The notes under the pieces: generated by a model
Database searches by the model: none
The model's input: the letters and a program-made list of their open reading frames with translations, nothing else
Told to the model about the DNA's origin: nothing
Assembly: GCA_018712835.1 (NCBI GenBank)
Contig: DVGF01000053.1
Span: 1 to 32,457 of the forward strand
DNA length: 32,457 nucleotides
DNA from: Candidatus Ventrenecus stercoripullorum
GTDB lineage: Bacteria > Bacillota_I > Bacilli_A > RF39 > UBA660
Direction of reading: 5' to 3'
Made by a program: the position numbers and the translations under genes
Shown here: positions 16,286 through 24,132 of the stretch, one piece after another
Layout of the letters: each line of letters opens with the position of its first letter
Numbering within the stretch: position 1 is the first letter of the stretch

Positions 16286-16821
16286 TTTGCATCCTCGAAT
16301 ACTAATGGTGTTTTGTCAGGGTCTATATGATAAATTTCCCGATAGATAGAGTCAACATCTAGGGTTGTCAGTTTTTCTTCTTGGTAGGAAATACATTTTA
16401 AGAACTCTTTGACCGCATCTTCATCTTTGCCTTCTATTTCGACATAAGTAGGAATGTGAGGCCACGTATCAATGTCTATTTCAACATCTTGGTACATGTA
16501 ACGAGTTCGTTTGTTTTCTTGGGTATCTCTGGGTATATATCCTAATTCTTCTAAAATCTCTTTGGTCTTTTCAAAGTCTGATACGACAATTTCTAGTTCT
16601 CTTGTGCCATCAATCTTTTTGTTATCAATGATTTCTTTGATTGTTAAGGTAGTTTCTTCTCCACTTGTTCGTAAGCGTATCCATTTGCCGACTTTGGCAG
16701 GATGAAAATCATAGACACAACGTTTGTAAAAGTATTCGCCTTTCTTTGTTGCGCCTAGTTTTTCGATTTGTTCTATGAATTTTTCTTTGTCAATTTCCAA
16801 AATTCTAATTTCTGATTCCAT
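16282..16821 (-). CDS. CYTH-domain triphosphate hydrolase/cyclase-like protein
   Basis: The 179-residue protein shows the CYTH triphosphate-tunnel pattern: 'ESEIRILEID' at the N-terminus, 'WIRLRTSGEETTLTIKE', 'TRELEIVVSD', 'EIDIDTWPHIPTYVEIEG'. Such proteins bind triphosphates with a ring of acidic and basic residues; class IV adenylate cyclases, thiamine triphosphatases and inorganic tripolyphosphatases all share this fold, and the substrate cannot be chosen from sequence alone. It lies one base after the rel stop and overlaps dtd. The setting beside a (p)ppGpp enzyme makes nucleotide or polyphosphate handling plausible, but this is inference. Confidence 0.85.
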   Translation of the reverse strand: MESEIRILEIDKEKFIEQIEKLGATKKGEYFYKRCVYDFHPAKVGKWIRLRTSGEETTLTIKEIIDNKKIDGTRELEIVVSDFEKTKEILEELGYIPRDTQENKRTRYMYQDVEIDIDTWPHIPTYVEIEGKDEDAVKEFLKCISYQEEKLTTLDVDSIYREIYHIDPDKTPLVFEDAK

Positions 16822-16822
16822 T

Positions 16823-18955
16823 TTATATCCTTTCTGCTTTTAATACAAATTTATAACTATATAAGCTAGTAATAAAATCATCTAATTGGTCTTTATTTTT
16901 TACTTTTACAATAATATCGTAATAAGTTTTGGTTTGGTCGTTTCTTGTTTTAAAGGAGTCAATGTATAGATTTTTAGCTGTTGCTTTGCTAATAATGTCT
17001 AGTAAATAATTTTTTTGGATATCTGTCTCTACTCTGACACCGGTGTAATAAAAGCCTCCAATATCGTTCCATGAAACATCGACAAAGCGTTCTGTTTTGC
17101 CTTCAATATTTGGACAGTTTGCTCGGTGCACACTGACACCTTCTCCTTTGGTAATAAAGCCTTTGATGTCATCGCCAAGAACTGGTTTACAGCATTTTGC
17201 TAGATTGGCTAGGATATTAGACTGTCCTCCTACTAAGATGTCTGATGTTCTATTTTTTTGTTCAGATGGATGGTTGGATAAAACTTTTTCGATTAGGACA
17301 TCCTGAACATCTTTTTTATCTTCGGTTGTTAGGCTAATAATGTAAGTTGCTGTATATCTTAAAGAACCAATTGAAAAGTAAATATCTTCTAAGCTATCTA
17401 ATTTTAAGTCTTTACAGATTTTTTTCACGTTTTCACTAGAAAGAACTTCGTCAAAGGACAGCTTTTTCTTACGTAATTCGTTTTGTAAGATGGTCCGGCC
17501 TTTTTCGGTATAGATTTCTTTATCTTGTTTGCTGAAATATGCTTTGATTTTGTTTCTTGCATGGCTTGTTTTTACAAAATTTAGCCATTCTTTGCTTGGT
17601 GTTCCATTTGGGTTTGTTCGGATTTTTACAATATCATTGTTTTGAAGTTCGTAGTTTAAAGGAACACTGGTATCGTTTACGATTGCTTGAACCGTTTTGT
17701 TTCCCACATCACTATGAATGCGGTAGGCAAAATCTAGTGGTGTTGAACCTGCAGGAAGTTCTAAGACGTCTCCTTTTGGGGTAAATACATAGATACTTTC
17801 GTTAAATAGGTCATCTTCAATATTGGTTTTGAATTCGATATCCGATAAGTTATCAGAAGACTCTATTAAGTTTCTTAATATTTCTAGACGTTGTTCCATC
17901 ATGTTTTTGACATAGTGTTTGTCTTTATAAGCAAAATGGGCAGCGACACCTTTCTCGGCAAATTCATCCATCTCTTCGGTTCTAACTTGAACTTCGTAAC
18001 GATGACCATCAGGTCCAAAGACTCCGGTATGTAAACTTTGATACATGTTTTGTTTTGGCATTGCAATGTAGTCTTTAAATCTTCCGGGAATTGGACGATA
18101 TTTAGCATGAATAAGTCCGATTGCTAGGTAACATTCTGAAACTTTATCAACAATCACTCGTAAAGCTAGAATATCATAGATGTTCTCCCATTTTTTACCG
18201 TTATTTAGTTTGTTATAGATGCTATAAACACTTTTTACACGACTTTTGATACGAAATGGAATGTTTTGTTCCATGAGCATTTCACTGATGGAGTCCTCCA
18301 TTTCTCCAAGACTTTCTTTTAATTCTGTATAGGTTGCATTTAATCGTTCTAAGATATCATTATATACATCTGGTTTTGAATAACGAAGGCATAAATCTTC
18401 CATTTCTCCTTTGATTTTGTATAGGCCTAGACGATGGGCAATTGGAATTAAAACGGTCATTGTTTCGTTTACTTTTCGTTTGCGGTCTTTTTCACTTAGA
18501 GCATCTGCTGTTCTTAAATTGTGAAGACGATCGGCTAGTTTTAAAAATAAGACTCTGACGTCCTCGCTCATACCAACGAGAATTTTACGAAGGTTCATGG
18601 CTGAATACTCTGAGTCGTCTTGTAATTCTAAGCGATTTAATTTAGAGATTACCCAGACAATGTTTGCTACATCATCACCAAAAATTTCTGCAATTTCTTC
18701 TTTTGTAGCACCTGCATGATTGATAGTTTCATGAATTAATGCGGCCATGATGGTTGTTGCATCGACATTTAAATCTAAAAGGATTTCAGTCACACCTAGT
18801 GGATGGGTCATGTAATCCGTGCCATTTAGGCGTTTTTTTCCTTGATGATGCGCACAGCCAAATTCGTAAGCTTTTTTGATACCATCTAGTTCTTCACTTG
18901 TATATATTTTGGCACAAGTTTCTAATAATTGGTTGAATATTTCGTTAATTTCCAT
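16823..18955 (-). CDS. rel: Rel-type (p)ppGpp synthetase with degenerate hydrolase site
   Basis: The 710-residue protein has every domain of long RSH enzymes: HD (about 20-170), synthetase (about 230-350), TGS ('IYVFTPKGDVLELPAGSTPL'), a zinc-finger/helical region ('LAKCCKPVLGDDIKGFI') and a C-terminal ACT domain. The synthetase site is intact ('YDILALRV', 'GRFKDYIAMPKQNMYQSLHT', 'YEVQVRT') and has the RFKD motif typical of bifunctional Rel. The hydrolase site is not. At a constant offset of two from Streptococcus Rel, His51, His75 and Asp142 are kept, but the HD pair is His75-Glu76 and the catalytic Glu-Asp is Asn79-His80 ('ALIHETINHAG'). Hydrolysis is therefore doubtful. The gene heads a rel-CYTH-dtd operon and has an AGAGGA SD. 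Confidence 0.95.
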   Translation of the reverse strand: MEINEIFNQLLETCAKIYTSEELDGIKKAYEFGCAHHQGKKRLNGTDYMTHPLGVTEILLDLNVDATTIMAALIHETINHAGATKEEIAEIFGDDVANIVWVISKLNRLELQDDSEYSAMNLRKILVGMSEDVRVLFLKLADRLHNLRTADALSEKDRKRKVNETMTVLIPIAHRLGLYKIKGEMEDLCLRYSKPDVYNDILERLNATYTELKESLGEMEDSISEMLMEQNIPFRIKSRVKSVYSIYNKLNNGKKWENIYDILALRVIVDKVSECYLAIGLIHAKYRPIPGRFKDYIAMPKQNMYQSLHTGVFGPDGHRYEVQVRTEEMDEFAEKGVAAHFAYKDKHYVKNMMEQRLEILRNLIESSDNLSDIEFKTNIEDDLFNESIYVFTPKGDVLELPAGSTPLDFAYRIHSDVGNKTVQAIVNDTSVPLNYELQNNDIVKIRTNPNGTPSKEWLNFVKTSHARNKIKAYFSKQDKEIYTEKGRTILQNELRKKKLSFDEVLSSENVKKICKDLKLDSLEDIYFSIGSLRYTATYIISLTTEDKKDVQDVLIEKVLSNHPSEQKNRTSDILVGGQSNILANLAKCCKPVLGDDIKGFITKGEGVSVHRANCPNIEGKTERFVDVSWNDIGGFYYTGVRVETDIQKNYLLDIISKATAKNLYIDSFKTRNDQTKTYYDIIVKVKNKDQLDDFITSLYSYKFVLKAERI

Positions 18956-18983
18956 AAGGTCCTCTTTTCTATTTATGATGTTG

Positions 18984-19610
18984 TTATTTCATTAGGATTT
19001 TACAGGCAATGTCTTTTGTAAGTCTTTTTTTAAACACTTCTGCGTCTTTAATACTTCCTACCACGTATCCGTAATGAATTGGAATTGCCAGTTTTGGTTT
19101 GATGATATTACAAAGGGTTGCTGCTTCAATGCAATCCATTGTATAAGTTCCGCCTACTGGTAAAAAGGCAACATCACAGTTGACTTCTTTGGCTTCTTTT
19201 GTAACATCGGTATCCCCTGCAATATAATAGATTACTTTGTCTAGTTCGACTATGTAACCAACCCACTCTGCATCTTTTTTGTGATTTTTTTTATGAAGGT
19301 TATAGGCTGGGATTGTTCTAAATTCAATGTTTTTGTAAGAATATGTTCTGTTTGGTTTTACTACAACGATGTATTCTTCGCTGATGCCAATCGATAGTAA
19401 TTCTTCCACGATATCTTTCGGCGTTACAAAAACAGTATCTTCTTTTTTTAATTCTAGTATTGATAATAAAGAAAAATGGTCAAAATGGGGGTGCGTTATA
19501 AAAATATAGTCTGCATCATGTTTTTCTTCTCTTTCTAATGGGTCAAAATATAGGGTTTTTGAGCCACTTATTCTGATACTACTTTGTTTATTTACACTGA
19601 TAGGTTCCAT
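18984..19610 (-). CDS. Metallo-beta-lactamase-fold hydrolase (UPF0173/YtkL-like)
   Basis: The 208-residue protein has the metal-binding 'THPHFDH' motif, a later 'YYIAGDTD' Asp and the closing 'AIPIHYGYVVG' His, the set found in short MBL-fold hydrolases of the UPF0173/L-ascorbate-6-phosphate lactonase-like branch. The N-terminal 'SSIRISGSKTLYFDPL' strand pair is also typical. The substrate is unknown. It begins three bases after the ComN-like gene and so is probably co-transcribed with it. Confidence 0.85.
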   Translation of the reverse strand: MEPISVNKQSSIRISGSKTLYFDPLEREEKHDADYIFITHPHFDHFSLLSILELKKEDTVFVTPKDIVEELLSIGISEEYIVVVKPNRTYSYKNIEFRTIPAYNLHKKNHKKDAEWVGYIVELDKVIYYIAGDTDVTKEAKEVNCDVAFLPVGGTYTMDCIEAATLCNIIKPKLAIPIHYGYVVGSIKDAEVFKKRLTKDIACKILMK

Positions 19611-19613
19611 AAG

Positions 19614-19853
19614 CTATTCCTCTCTAATTCCACGGTAAATGGTAAAAGAGTCTGTGTTTAAAATATCGTTTACCATTTCTCCTAATGTTAAAGCATTTTT
19701 TCCACGCCATAGATGGTAACATAAATAGTTCCAAATTTCTCTTTCAGTGACGGTTACCATTTTCTCACGGTGCATTTCCCGCATCTTTGTACTAAGTGCC
19801 GGTTTTAAACGCTGATATAATTCTTCTAAACTTGAAAATTTTTCTTCTTTCAT
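19614..19853 (-). CDS. ComN-like post-transcriptional regulator
   Basis: The 79-residue protein follows the layout of the ComN/YrzD family (PF13797): an N-terminal helix 'LEELYQRLKPALSTKMREM', then 'VTVTEREIWNYLCYHLWRG', then 'LTLGEMVNDILNTDSFTIY'. In Bacillus, ComN acts with MinJ/DivIVA on the late-competence comE mRNA, and its gene lies beside spoVB. Here it is also beside spoVB but divergent from it. A type IV pilus/competence-type gene set lies 2 kb away, which gives a possible target. The SD TAGGTGA is good. The assignment rests on pattern and position. Confidence 0.7.
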   Translation of the reverse strand: MKEEKFSSLEELYQRLKPALSTKMREMHREKMVTVTEREIWNYLCYHLWRGKNALTLGEMVNDILNTDSFTIYRGIREE

Positions 19854-19874
19854 ATTTTCACCTAATTCTATAAA

Positions 19875-19904
19875 TTCACACTTCTACATAGATTATTATA
19901 TACT
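19875..19904 (+). promoter_or_regulatory. Promoter of spoVB
   Basis: TTCACA and TATACT are 18 bases apart, ending about 28 bases before the TTG start. A minus-strand TATAAT (19895-19900) overlaps this -10 box and may serve the divergent comN-like gene. Confidence 0.55.
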
Positions 19905-19931
19905 AAAGTTTTGGAATAGGAAAGATGAATA

Positions 19932-21239
19932 TTGAAAACTGATACATTTAAAACGTCAATTTTTATTCTATTAATTGGTGGTTTTATCACAAAAATCTTT
20001 GGTTTTATCATTAAAATTCTTTTTACACGGACTATTGGTGTGGAGGGTATTTCTCTTTATACGATTGTGATGCCAACCTATTCTTTATTGATTACGGTAG
20101 CTACTTTTGCTCTCCCTGTCAGTATTTCTAAGTTAGTGAGTGAAGAGGTGGTACGCAGTAAAACGATTGTTTTTTCTACGGCCTGTTTTATTTTGCTTTT
20201 TAATGTTTTCTTTATTGTGCTTATTTTGTTTTTAGCACCGGTTATTGCCACTTATTTGTTAAAGCAACCAGAAGTGACACCGATTATTTGGGCAATGGCT
20301 TTTACTCTTCCTTTTATTAGTATTTCTTCGATATTAAAAGGGTATTTTTTAGGAAAGTTTCGGGTTACTCCGAATACGATTTCTAATATTTTTGAACAGT
20401 TATTTCGAATCTTTTTTCTGATTTTCATTCTTCCTTATTTTGCTTCTAAAAATGTGATGCTTGGGGTCATATTGTTTATATTGGTCAATATTATTACAGA
20501 ACTTATTAGTATTTTTACGTTTACTTGTTTTTTGCCAAAGAAAGCACTTTTACAAAGGGAACACTTAAAAATACAAAAGAATATTATTGGACGAGTGATG
20601 TCTATTAGTATTCCTAATGTTTCTAGCCGGTTTATTGGGAACATTGGGTTTTTCTTAGAGCCAATTATTCTAACAAATTTGCTGTTGATCTCTGGATACT
20701 CTAACGATTTTATTTTAACAGAATATGCTTCTTATAATGCTTATGCGATAGGACTTTTGACATTACCATCTTTTTTTGTGTCTGCGATTTGTCAAATTTT
20801 AATTCCAGAAATCAGTAAGTTTCATGCTCAGAAAAATAAATGTATGATTAAAAAAAGACTTAAGCAGGCTTTACTCTATTCTTTTTTAATTGGTTTTGTA
20901 AGTTCTGTTTTTATTTTATGGTTTCGAGACCCTTTACTTGTTTTACTTTATAACACGACTCGCGGGAGCGACTATATCCTAGCACTTGCTCCATTCTTCG
21001 TTTTGTTTTATTTGGAAGCACCTTTATCTAGTACATTGCAAGCTTTGGACCAGTCAAAAACTACCATGAAAATCACTTTGTATGGTATGATTTTGAAACT
21101 GCTTTTGCTCTCTATTCTTTCTTTACTCCATATCGGTCTTTATTCTCTTGTCATTAGTGAAATTTGTAATATTATCTTCGTTGTATCTCTTCATATCCGA
21201 GTAATTCTAAAGTACTTTCGGAATAATTTTGAAATATAA
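19932..21239 (+). CDS. spoVB: SpoVB-type MOP-family lipid/polysaccharide flippase
   Basis: The 435-residue protein has about 12-14 hydrophobic segments and the start 'IFILLIGGFITKIFGFIIKI', typical of the SpoVB/MurJ-like branch of the MOP superfamily. Later blocks such as 'YTIVMPTYSLLITVATFALPVSISKLVSEE' are characteristic of SpoVB. These proteins are thought to flip lipid-linked cell-wall or spore-cortex precursors. About 435 residues is somewhat short for the group (Bacillus SpoVB is about 520), so one or two C-terminal segments may be missing. The start is TTG at 19932, seven bases after AGGAAAG; an ATG at 19925 gives only five codons. The 3' end overlaps the opposing small membrane-protein gene by 68 bases. 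Confidence 0.85.
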   Translation: MKTDTFKTSIFILLIGGFITKIFGFIIKILFTRTIGVEGISLYTIVMPTYSLLITVATFALPVSISKLVSEEVVRSKTIVFSTACFILLFNVFFIVLILFLAPVIATYLLKQPEVTPIIWAMAFTLPFISISSILKGYFLGKFRVTPNTISNIFEQLFRIFFLIFILPYFASKNVMLGVILFILVNIITELISIFTFTCFLPKKALLQREHLKIQKNIIGRVMSISIPNVSSRFIGNIGFFLEPIILTNLLLISGYSNDFILTEYASYNAYAIGLLTLPSFFVSAICQILIPEISKFHAQKNKCMIKKRLKQALLYSFLIGFVSSVFILWFRDPLLVLLYNTTRGSDYILALAPFFVLFYLEAPLSSTLQALDQSKTTMKITLYGMILKLLLLSILSLLHIGLYSLVISEICNIIFVVSLHIRVILKYFRNNFEI

Positions 21240-21687
21240 TATCACGATAGTTTTCATAAGTTACAATTTGAATGATAAATCTTTGATCTTCTTGGCTTGA
21301 ATTATGAACATACCAAGAAACATTTTCTTCTTCTGTTGGTATTAGAACCATATTATTTATTATATCTTTTAAAGCTAAATATTTTTTTGTTATTATTTCT
21401 TCTAAAAATGCGGTGGTTGAACCATAGGAAATAAATATTTCGTCAATTCCATCGTAGTAGTAATTGTCATTTTCGTATTGGAATTTGAATTTTTTTTCAC
21501 GTCTATTTTGGGTACGAACAGAAATATTATAGTCTAAATAATTGTCAATGCCAGTGAGTCGTTCATCTTGTTGAATTCGATACAGGTAATTTTGTAGTCC
21601 TAGTGTTGTTACAAATAATAGCAAAACAACAAAGAAGAATAATACCCATGCTACTCTTTTTGTTTTCTTTAAGTAATTTATCCCCAT
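21172..21687 (-). CDS. Small single-pass membrane protein, unknown
   Basis: The protein of about 171 residues begins 'MGINYLKKTKRVAW' and has one hydrophobic segment ('VLFFFVVLLLFVTTLGLQNY') and an outer domain rich in Tyr, Asn and Glu. I recognise no family. The track starts six codons earlier, but AAGGAG lies ten bases before the second ATG (21687), and an extended -10 box (TGGTATAAT) ends only about seven bases before the first, so the second start is better. The last 68 bases are antisense to the end of spoVB. It lies between spoVB and the pilus-type ATPase, on the opposite strand to both. Confidence 0.6.
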   Translation of the reverse strand: MGINYLKKTKRVAWVLFFFVVLLLFVTTLGLQNYLYRIQQDERLTGIDNYLDYNISVRTQNRREKKFKFQYENDNYYYDGIDEIFISYGSTTAFLEEIITKKYLALKDIINNMVLIPTEEENVSWYVHNSSQEDQRFIIQIVTYENYRDIIFQNYSESTLELLGYEEIQRR

Positions 21688-21711
21688 ATCAAGCCACTCC
21701 TTCATGGACGT

Positions 21712-21720
21712 ATTATACCA
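21712..21720 (-). promoter_or_regulatory. Extended -10 promoter of the small membrane-protein gene
   Basis: TGGTATAAT reads on the minus strand, a perfect TGn-TATAAT. Transcription should begin near 21704, leaving a leader of roughly 15-20 bases with the SD AAGGAG. Confidence 0.6.
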
Positions 21721-21832
21721 AATGTTTTTGAGAGAAAAAAGATGAAATTTGCAGGAAAAGGAAAAATTTTACTCACAAGAAAATATTCGTACAAAAGTTA
21801 ACATTACTTTTTGTCAAAGAAGAGCAATCTCG

Positions 21833-21861
21833 TTGTATTTTTTTTTAGGGTATGATAAAAT
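21833..21861 (+). promoter_or_regulatory. Promoter of the pilus-type ATPase gene
   Basis: TTGTAT and TAAAAT are 17 bases apart, 30 bases before the ATG at 21892. An overlapping TATGAT (21851) is an alternative -10. The SD is GGTGAG. The rest of the 200-base gap upstream shows nothing else. Confidence 0.5.
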
Positions 21862-21891
21862 ATTAAAAGAATAAAGGGGCACGGTGAGAAT

Positions 21892-23226
21892 ATGTTTAAA
21901 GAGTATGATTATGAAAATCAACCAATTGTTGATATTGTTAGTGATATGTTAATTGATGCATCAAGAAAAAGAGCTAGTGATATCCATTTTGAACCAACAG
22001 AGACCATTTTGAATGTACGAATTCGTGTAGATGGAGAGCTTATTTTGTATGCGACTGTTCCAGAGTCTGTTAAAAGAAACTTGGTTACTCGTATCAAGAT
22101 TATTTCCGGAATGAATATTACCGAGTCTAGAGTTCCTCAAGATGGGGCTATTAAGATGCAAATTGATGGGAAAGATATAGACTTTCGTGTCTCTACTCTA
22201 CCTATTGTATACGGTGAGAAGGTCGTTGTTCGTATTTTAGATTATTCTGCTAGTTTAAGTACTTTAGAAACTTTAGGCTTTTCTGATAAAAGTTTAAATC
22301 AAGTACAAAAGGCTATTTCTAAACCAAACGGAATTATTTTAGTTACTGGTGCGACTGGTTCTGGTAAATCAACCACTGTTTATGCAATGTTACAACAATT
22401 AAATACGATTGAACGAAATGTCGTTACTGTAGAAGACCCCGTTGAAATGAAGATTAATGGTATCAATCAGGTACAAGTTATAAGTGAAATTGGATTAACC
22501 TTTGGTAATGCTCTACGTTCTATCTTGCGACAGGACCCTGATATTATCATGATTGGAGAAATTCGTGATAGTGAAACTGCTAGAATTGCTGTTCGTGCTT
22601 CTATTACAGGTCACTTAGTACTTTCGACAATCCACACGAATAACTCTTTAACAACGATTGAACGTTTAACAGATATGGATGTTGAAAAATATTTATTAGG
22701 TTCCGCATTAGAAGCAATTATTTCTCAAAGACTTTGTAAAAAATTGTGTCCAAAGTGTCGGGCTGCAAGAGACACTACTGATTATGAAAAACGAGTATTT
22801 AAAGAAGCTTTAGGTATGGAAATTAATCAGATATATAAGCCAGTTGGTTGCGATGAATGTTACCATGGCTATTCTGGTCGTATTGCTCTTCAAGAGGTAT
22901 TACTATTAAATCAAGATATTCGGGATGCGATCGTTAATGATTTACCAAAAGAAAAAATACGTAATTTAATCTACAGCAGTGGTAATACAACAAGTTTACT
23001 TGATGATGGTTTGATTAAGGTTATTAATGGTTTAACAAGTTTTGAAGAAGTATTAAGAGTTATCGATATTGAAGATGACTTAGGCGACGAGCAAAATGAA
23101 CTTAAAAACGCAATTATGGGTAGAAAAGATGTAGGACCAGAAGAACATATTGAAACTCAAAAAAATCAAGAAATACCAAATATTTCTTCTTTGAGTGAAC
23201 AGGCTTTAGAAACATTAAATTTGTAG
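21892..23226 (+). CDS. GspE/PilB/ComGA-type secretion ATPase
   Basis: The 444-residue ATPase has the type II secretion/type IV pilus motifs: 'DIHFEPTETIL' near the start, Walker A 'GATGSGKSTT' (about 153-162), Walker B 'PDIIMIGEIRDSETARIAVR', the His box 'TGHLVLSTIHTNN' and a four-Cys zinc motif ('LCKKLCPKC' and 'CDECYHG'). It lacks the N-terminal GspE/PilB recruitment domain, like ComGA, but is about 90 residues longer than ComGA because of a charged C-terminal tail after about residue 385. It would power assembly of a pilus or competence pseudopilus with the PilC and prepilin peptidase encoded just downstream on the other strand. No pilin gene is visible. Confidence 0.9.
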   Translation: MFKEYDYENQPIVDIVSDMLIDASRKRASDIHFEPTETILNVRIRVDGELILYATVPESVKRNLVTRIKIISGMNITESRVPQDGAIKMQIDGKDIDFRVSTLPIVYGEKVVVRILDYSASLSTLETLGFSDKSLNQVQKAISKPNGIILVTGATGSGKSTTVYAMLQQLNTIERNVVTVEDPVEMKINGINQVQVISEIGLTFGNALRSILRQDPDIIMIGEIRDSETARIAVRASITGHLVLSTIHTNNSLTTIERLTDMDVEKYLLGSALEAIISQRLCKKLCPKCRAARDTTDYEKRVFKEALGMEINQIYKPVGCDECYHGYSGRIALQEVLLLNQDIRDAIVNDLPKEKIRNLIYSSGNTTSLLDDGLIKVINGLTSFEEVLRVIDIEDDLGDEQNELKNAIMGRKDVGPEEHIETQKNQEIPNISSLSEQALETLNL

Positions 23227-23246
23227 GATATTCTCCTACTTTTTTT
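23223..23246 (+). terminator. Rho-independent terminator of the ATPase gene
   Basis: GTAGGA, loop TATTC, TCCTAC, then seven T. The stem overlaps the stop codon. Its T-run is also the outer end of the long inverted repeat at 23239-23340. Confidence 0.85.
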
Positions 23247-23340
23247 ATTTATGTTGAACTTTTAGTTATGTTGAGCTTTTAAAAAGAAGTCTATTAAATA
23301 AAGACTTCCATTATAAAAAGTTCAACATAAATAAAAAAAG
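23239..23340. repeat. 25-base perfect inverted repeat flanking an inner hairpin
   Basis: The left arm (23239-23263) and right arm (23316-23340) are exact reverse complements over 25 bases. The 52-base middle contains a second hairpin (GAAGTC ... GACTTC) and a near-copy of the arm's ATGTTGA(A/G)CTTTT. The element fills the gap between two converging genes. It could be a miniature inverted-repeat element or a large bidirectional terminator. No target-site duplication is evident. Confidence 0.75.
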
Positions 23341-23359
23341 AATATTTTTCAATACTCTT
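23332..23359 (-). terminator. Terminator of the prepilin peptidase gene
   Basis: The minus strand reads AAGAGTAT, loop TGAAAA, ATATTCTT, then T-run. The stem is eight pairs with one G-U. It begins next to the stop codon. Confidence 0.65.
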
Positions 23360-24121
23360 TTAATAAATTAATTGTAAGATGTAACTAAACTTATCATAAA
23401 ATAAGAAAACAATACATAATGCTGATATAATAAATGGTCCGAATGGAACTTCTTTGGAAGTGTTCGTTAATAAGCTAAATGTTGCATACGGCAAAGCTAG
23501 GAAAGTTGATAGAATTAATACAATAAACCCATAGGGAATTCCTACTGCCATTCCTACAATGAAAGCTAGTTTTATATCTCCGCCACCTAAAGCTTCTCTT
23601 TTAAAGATTAAGCTTCCTAACAGTCCTACTAATAGCATGAATAAAAACATGATAATTCCATATCCAACATAGAGGAAAGCTTCAGTAATACCAAAGTAAA
23701 TCCATCTAAGGATAAAGATTAAAATTCCAGAAATAACTAATGGTGAGTCTAAAATTATCATGTATTTGAAATCACTAATAAAGATTAAATCTAGTAAAGA
23801 TATCAGAATTAAACTCATAAAAAAAGAGTAACTGATATCATATTTTAGATAAAAAAAGACAAAGCATAATCCTGTAAATAGTTCTAATAAAGGATCGGCT
23901 ATGCTTAATTTTGTATGACAATGTTTGCATTTTCCTCTTAAAAAAAGAAAGGAAAAGACTGGGATTAGTTCATACCATGCAAGTTTATGATGACATTTCG
24001 TGCAATGGCTACTAGGACTTATAATAGACTCATGAAGAGGTAGTCTTGCCCCGACTACCCCATAAAATGAAGCTAAACTACTTCCTAAAATAAAGAAGAT
24101 AATTGCATAAAATATATTCAT
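23360..24121 (-). CDS. Prepilin peptidase (PilD/ComC type)
   Basis: The 253-residue membrane protein has the N-terminal domain with two CxxC pairs ('CTKCHHKLAWYELIPVFSFL' and 'GKCKHCHTKL') and the A24 peptidase domain, with the first catalytic Asp in 'LDLIFISDFKYMIILD' and the second in 'LGGGDIKLAF' (GxGD). It has about seven hydrophobic segments. It should cleave the leader of type IV prepilins or pseudopilins and methylate the new N-terminus. It starts 11 bases after the PilC stop, so the two form an operon. The presence of an intact processing enzyme implies that pilins are encoded elsewhere in the genome. Confidence 0.93.
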   Translation of the reverse strand: MNIFYAIIFFILGSSLASFYGVVGARLPLHESIISPSSHCTKCHHKLAWYELIPVFSFLFLRGKCKHCHTKLSIADPLLELFTGLCFVFFYLKYDISYSFFMSLILISLLDLIFISDFKYMIILDSPLVISGILIFILRWIYFGITEAFLYVGYGIIMFLFMLLVGLLGSLIFKREALGGGDIKLAFIVGMAVGIPYGFIVLILSTFLALPYATFSLLTNTSKEVPFGPFIISALCIVFLFYDKFSYILQLIY

Positions 24122-24132
24122 AAATTAGCCCC

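Noticed and set aside
19925-19942. ATG-initiated five-codon ORF just upstream of spoVB, possible leader peptide
   Set aside because: The ATG directly abuts the SD, too close for initiation; the TTG seven bases after the SD fits better.
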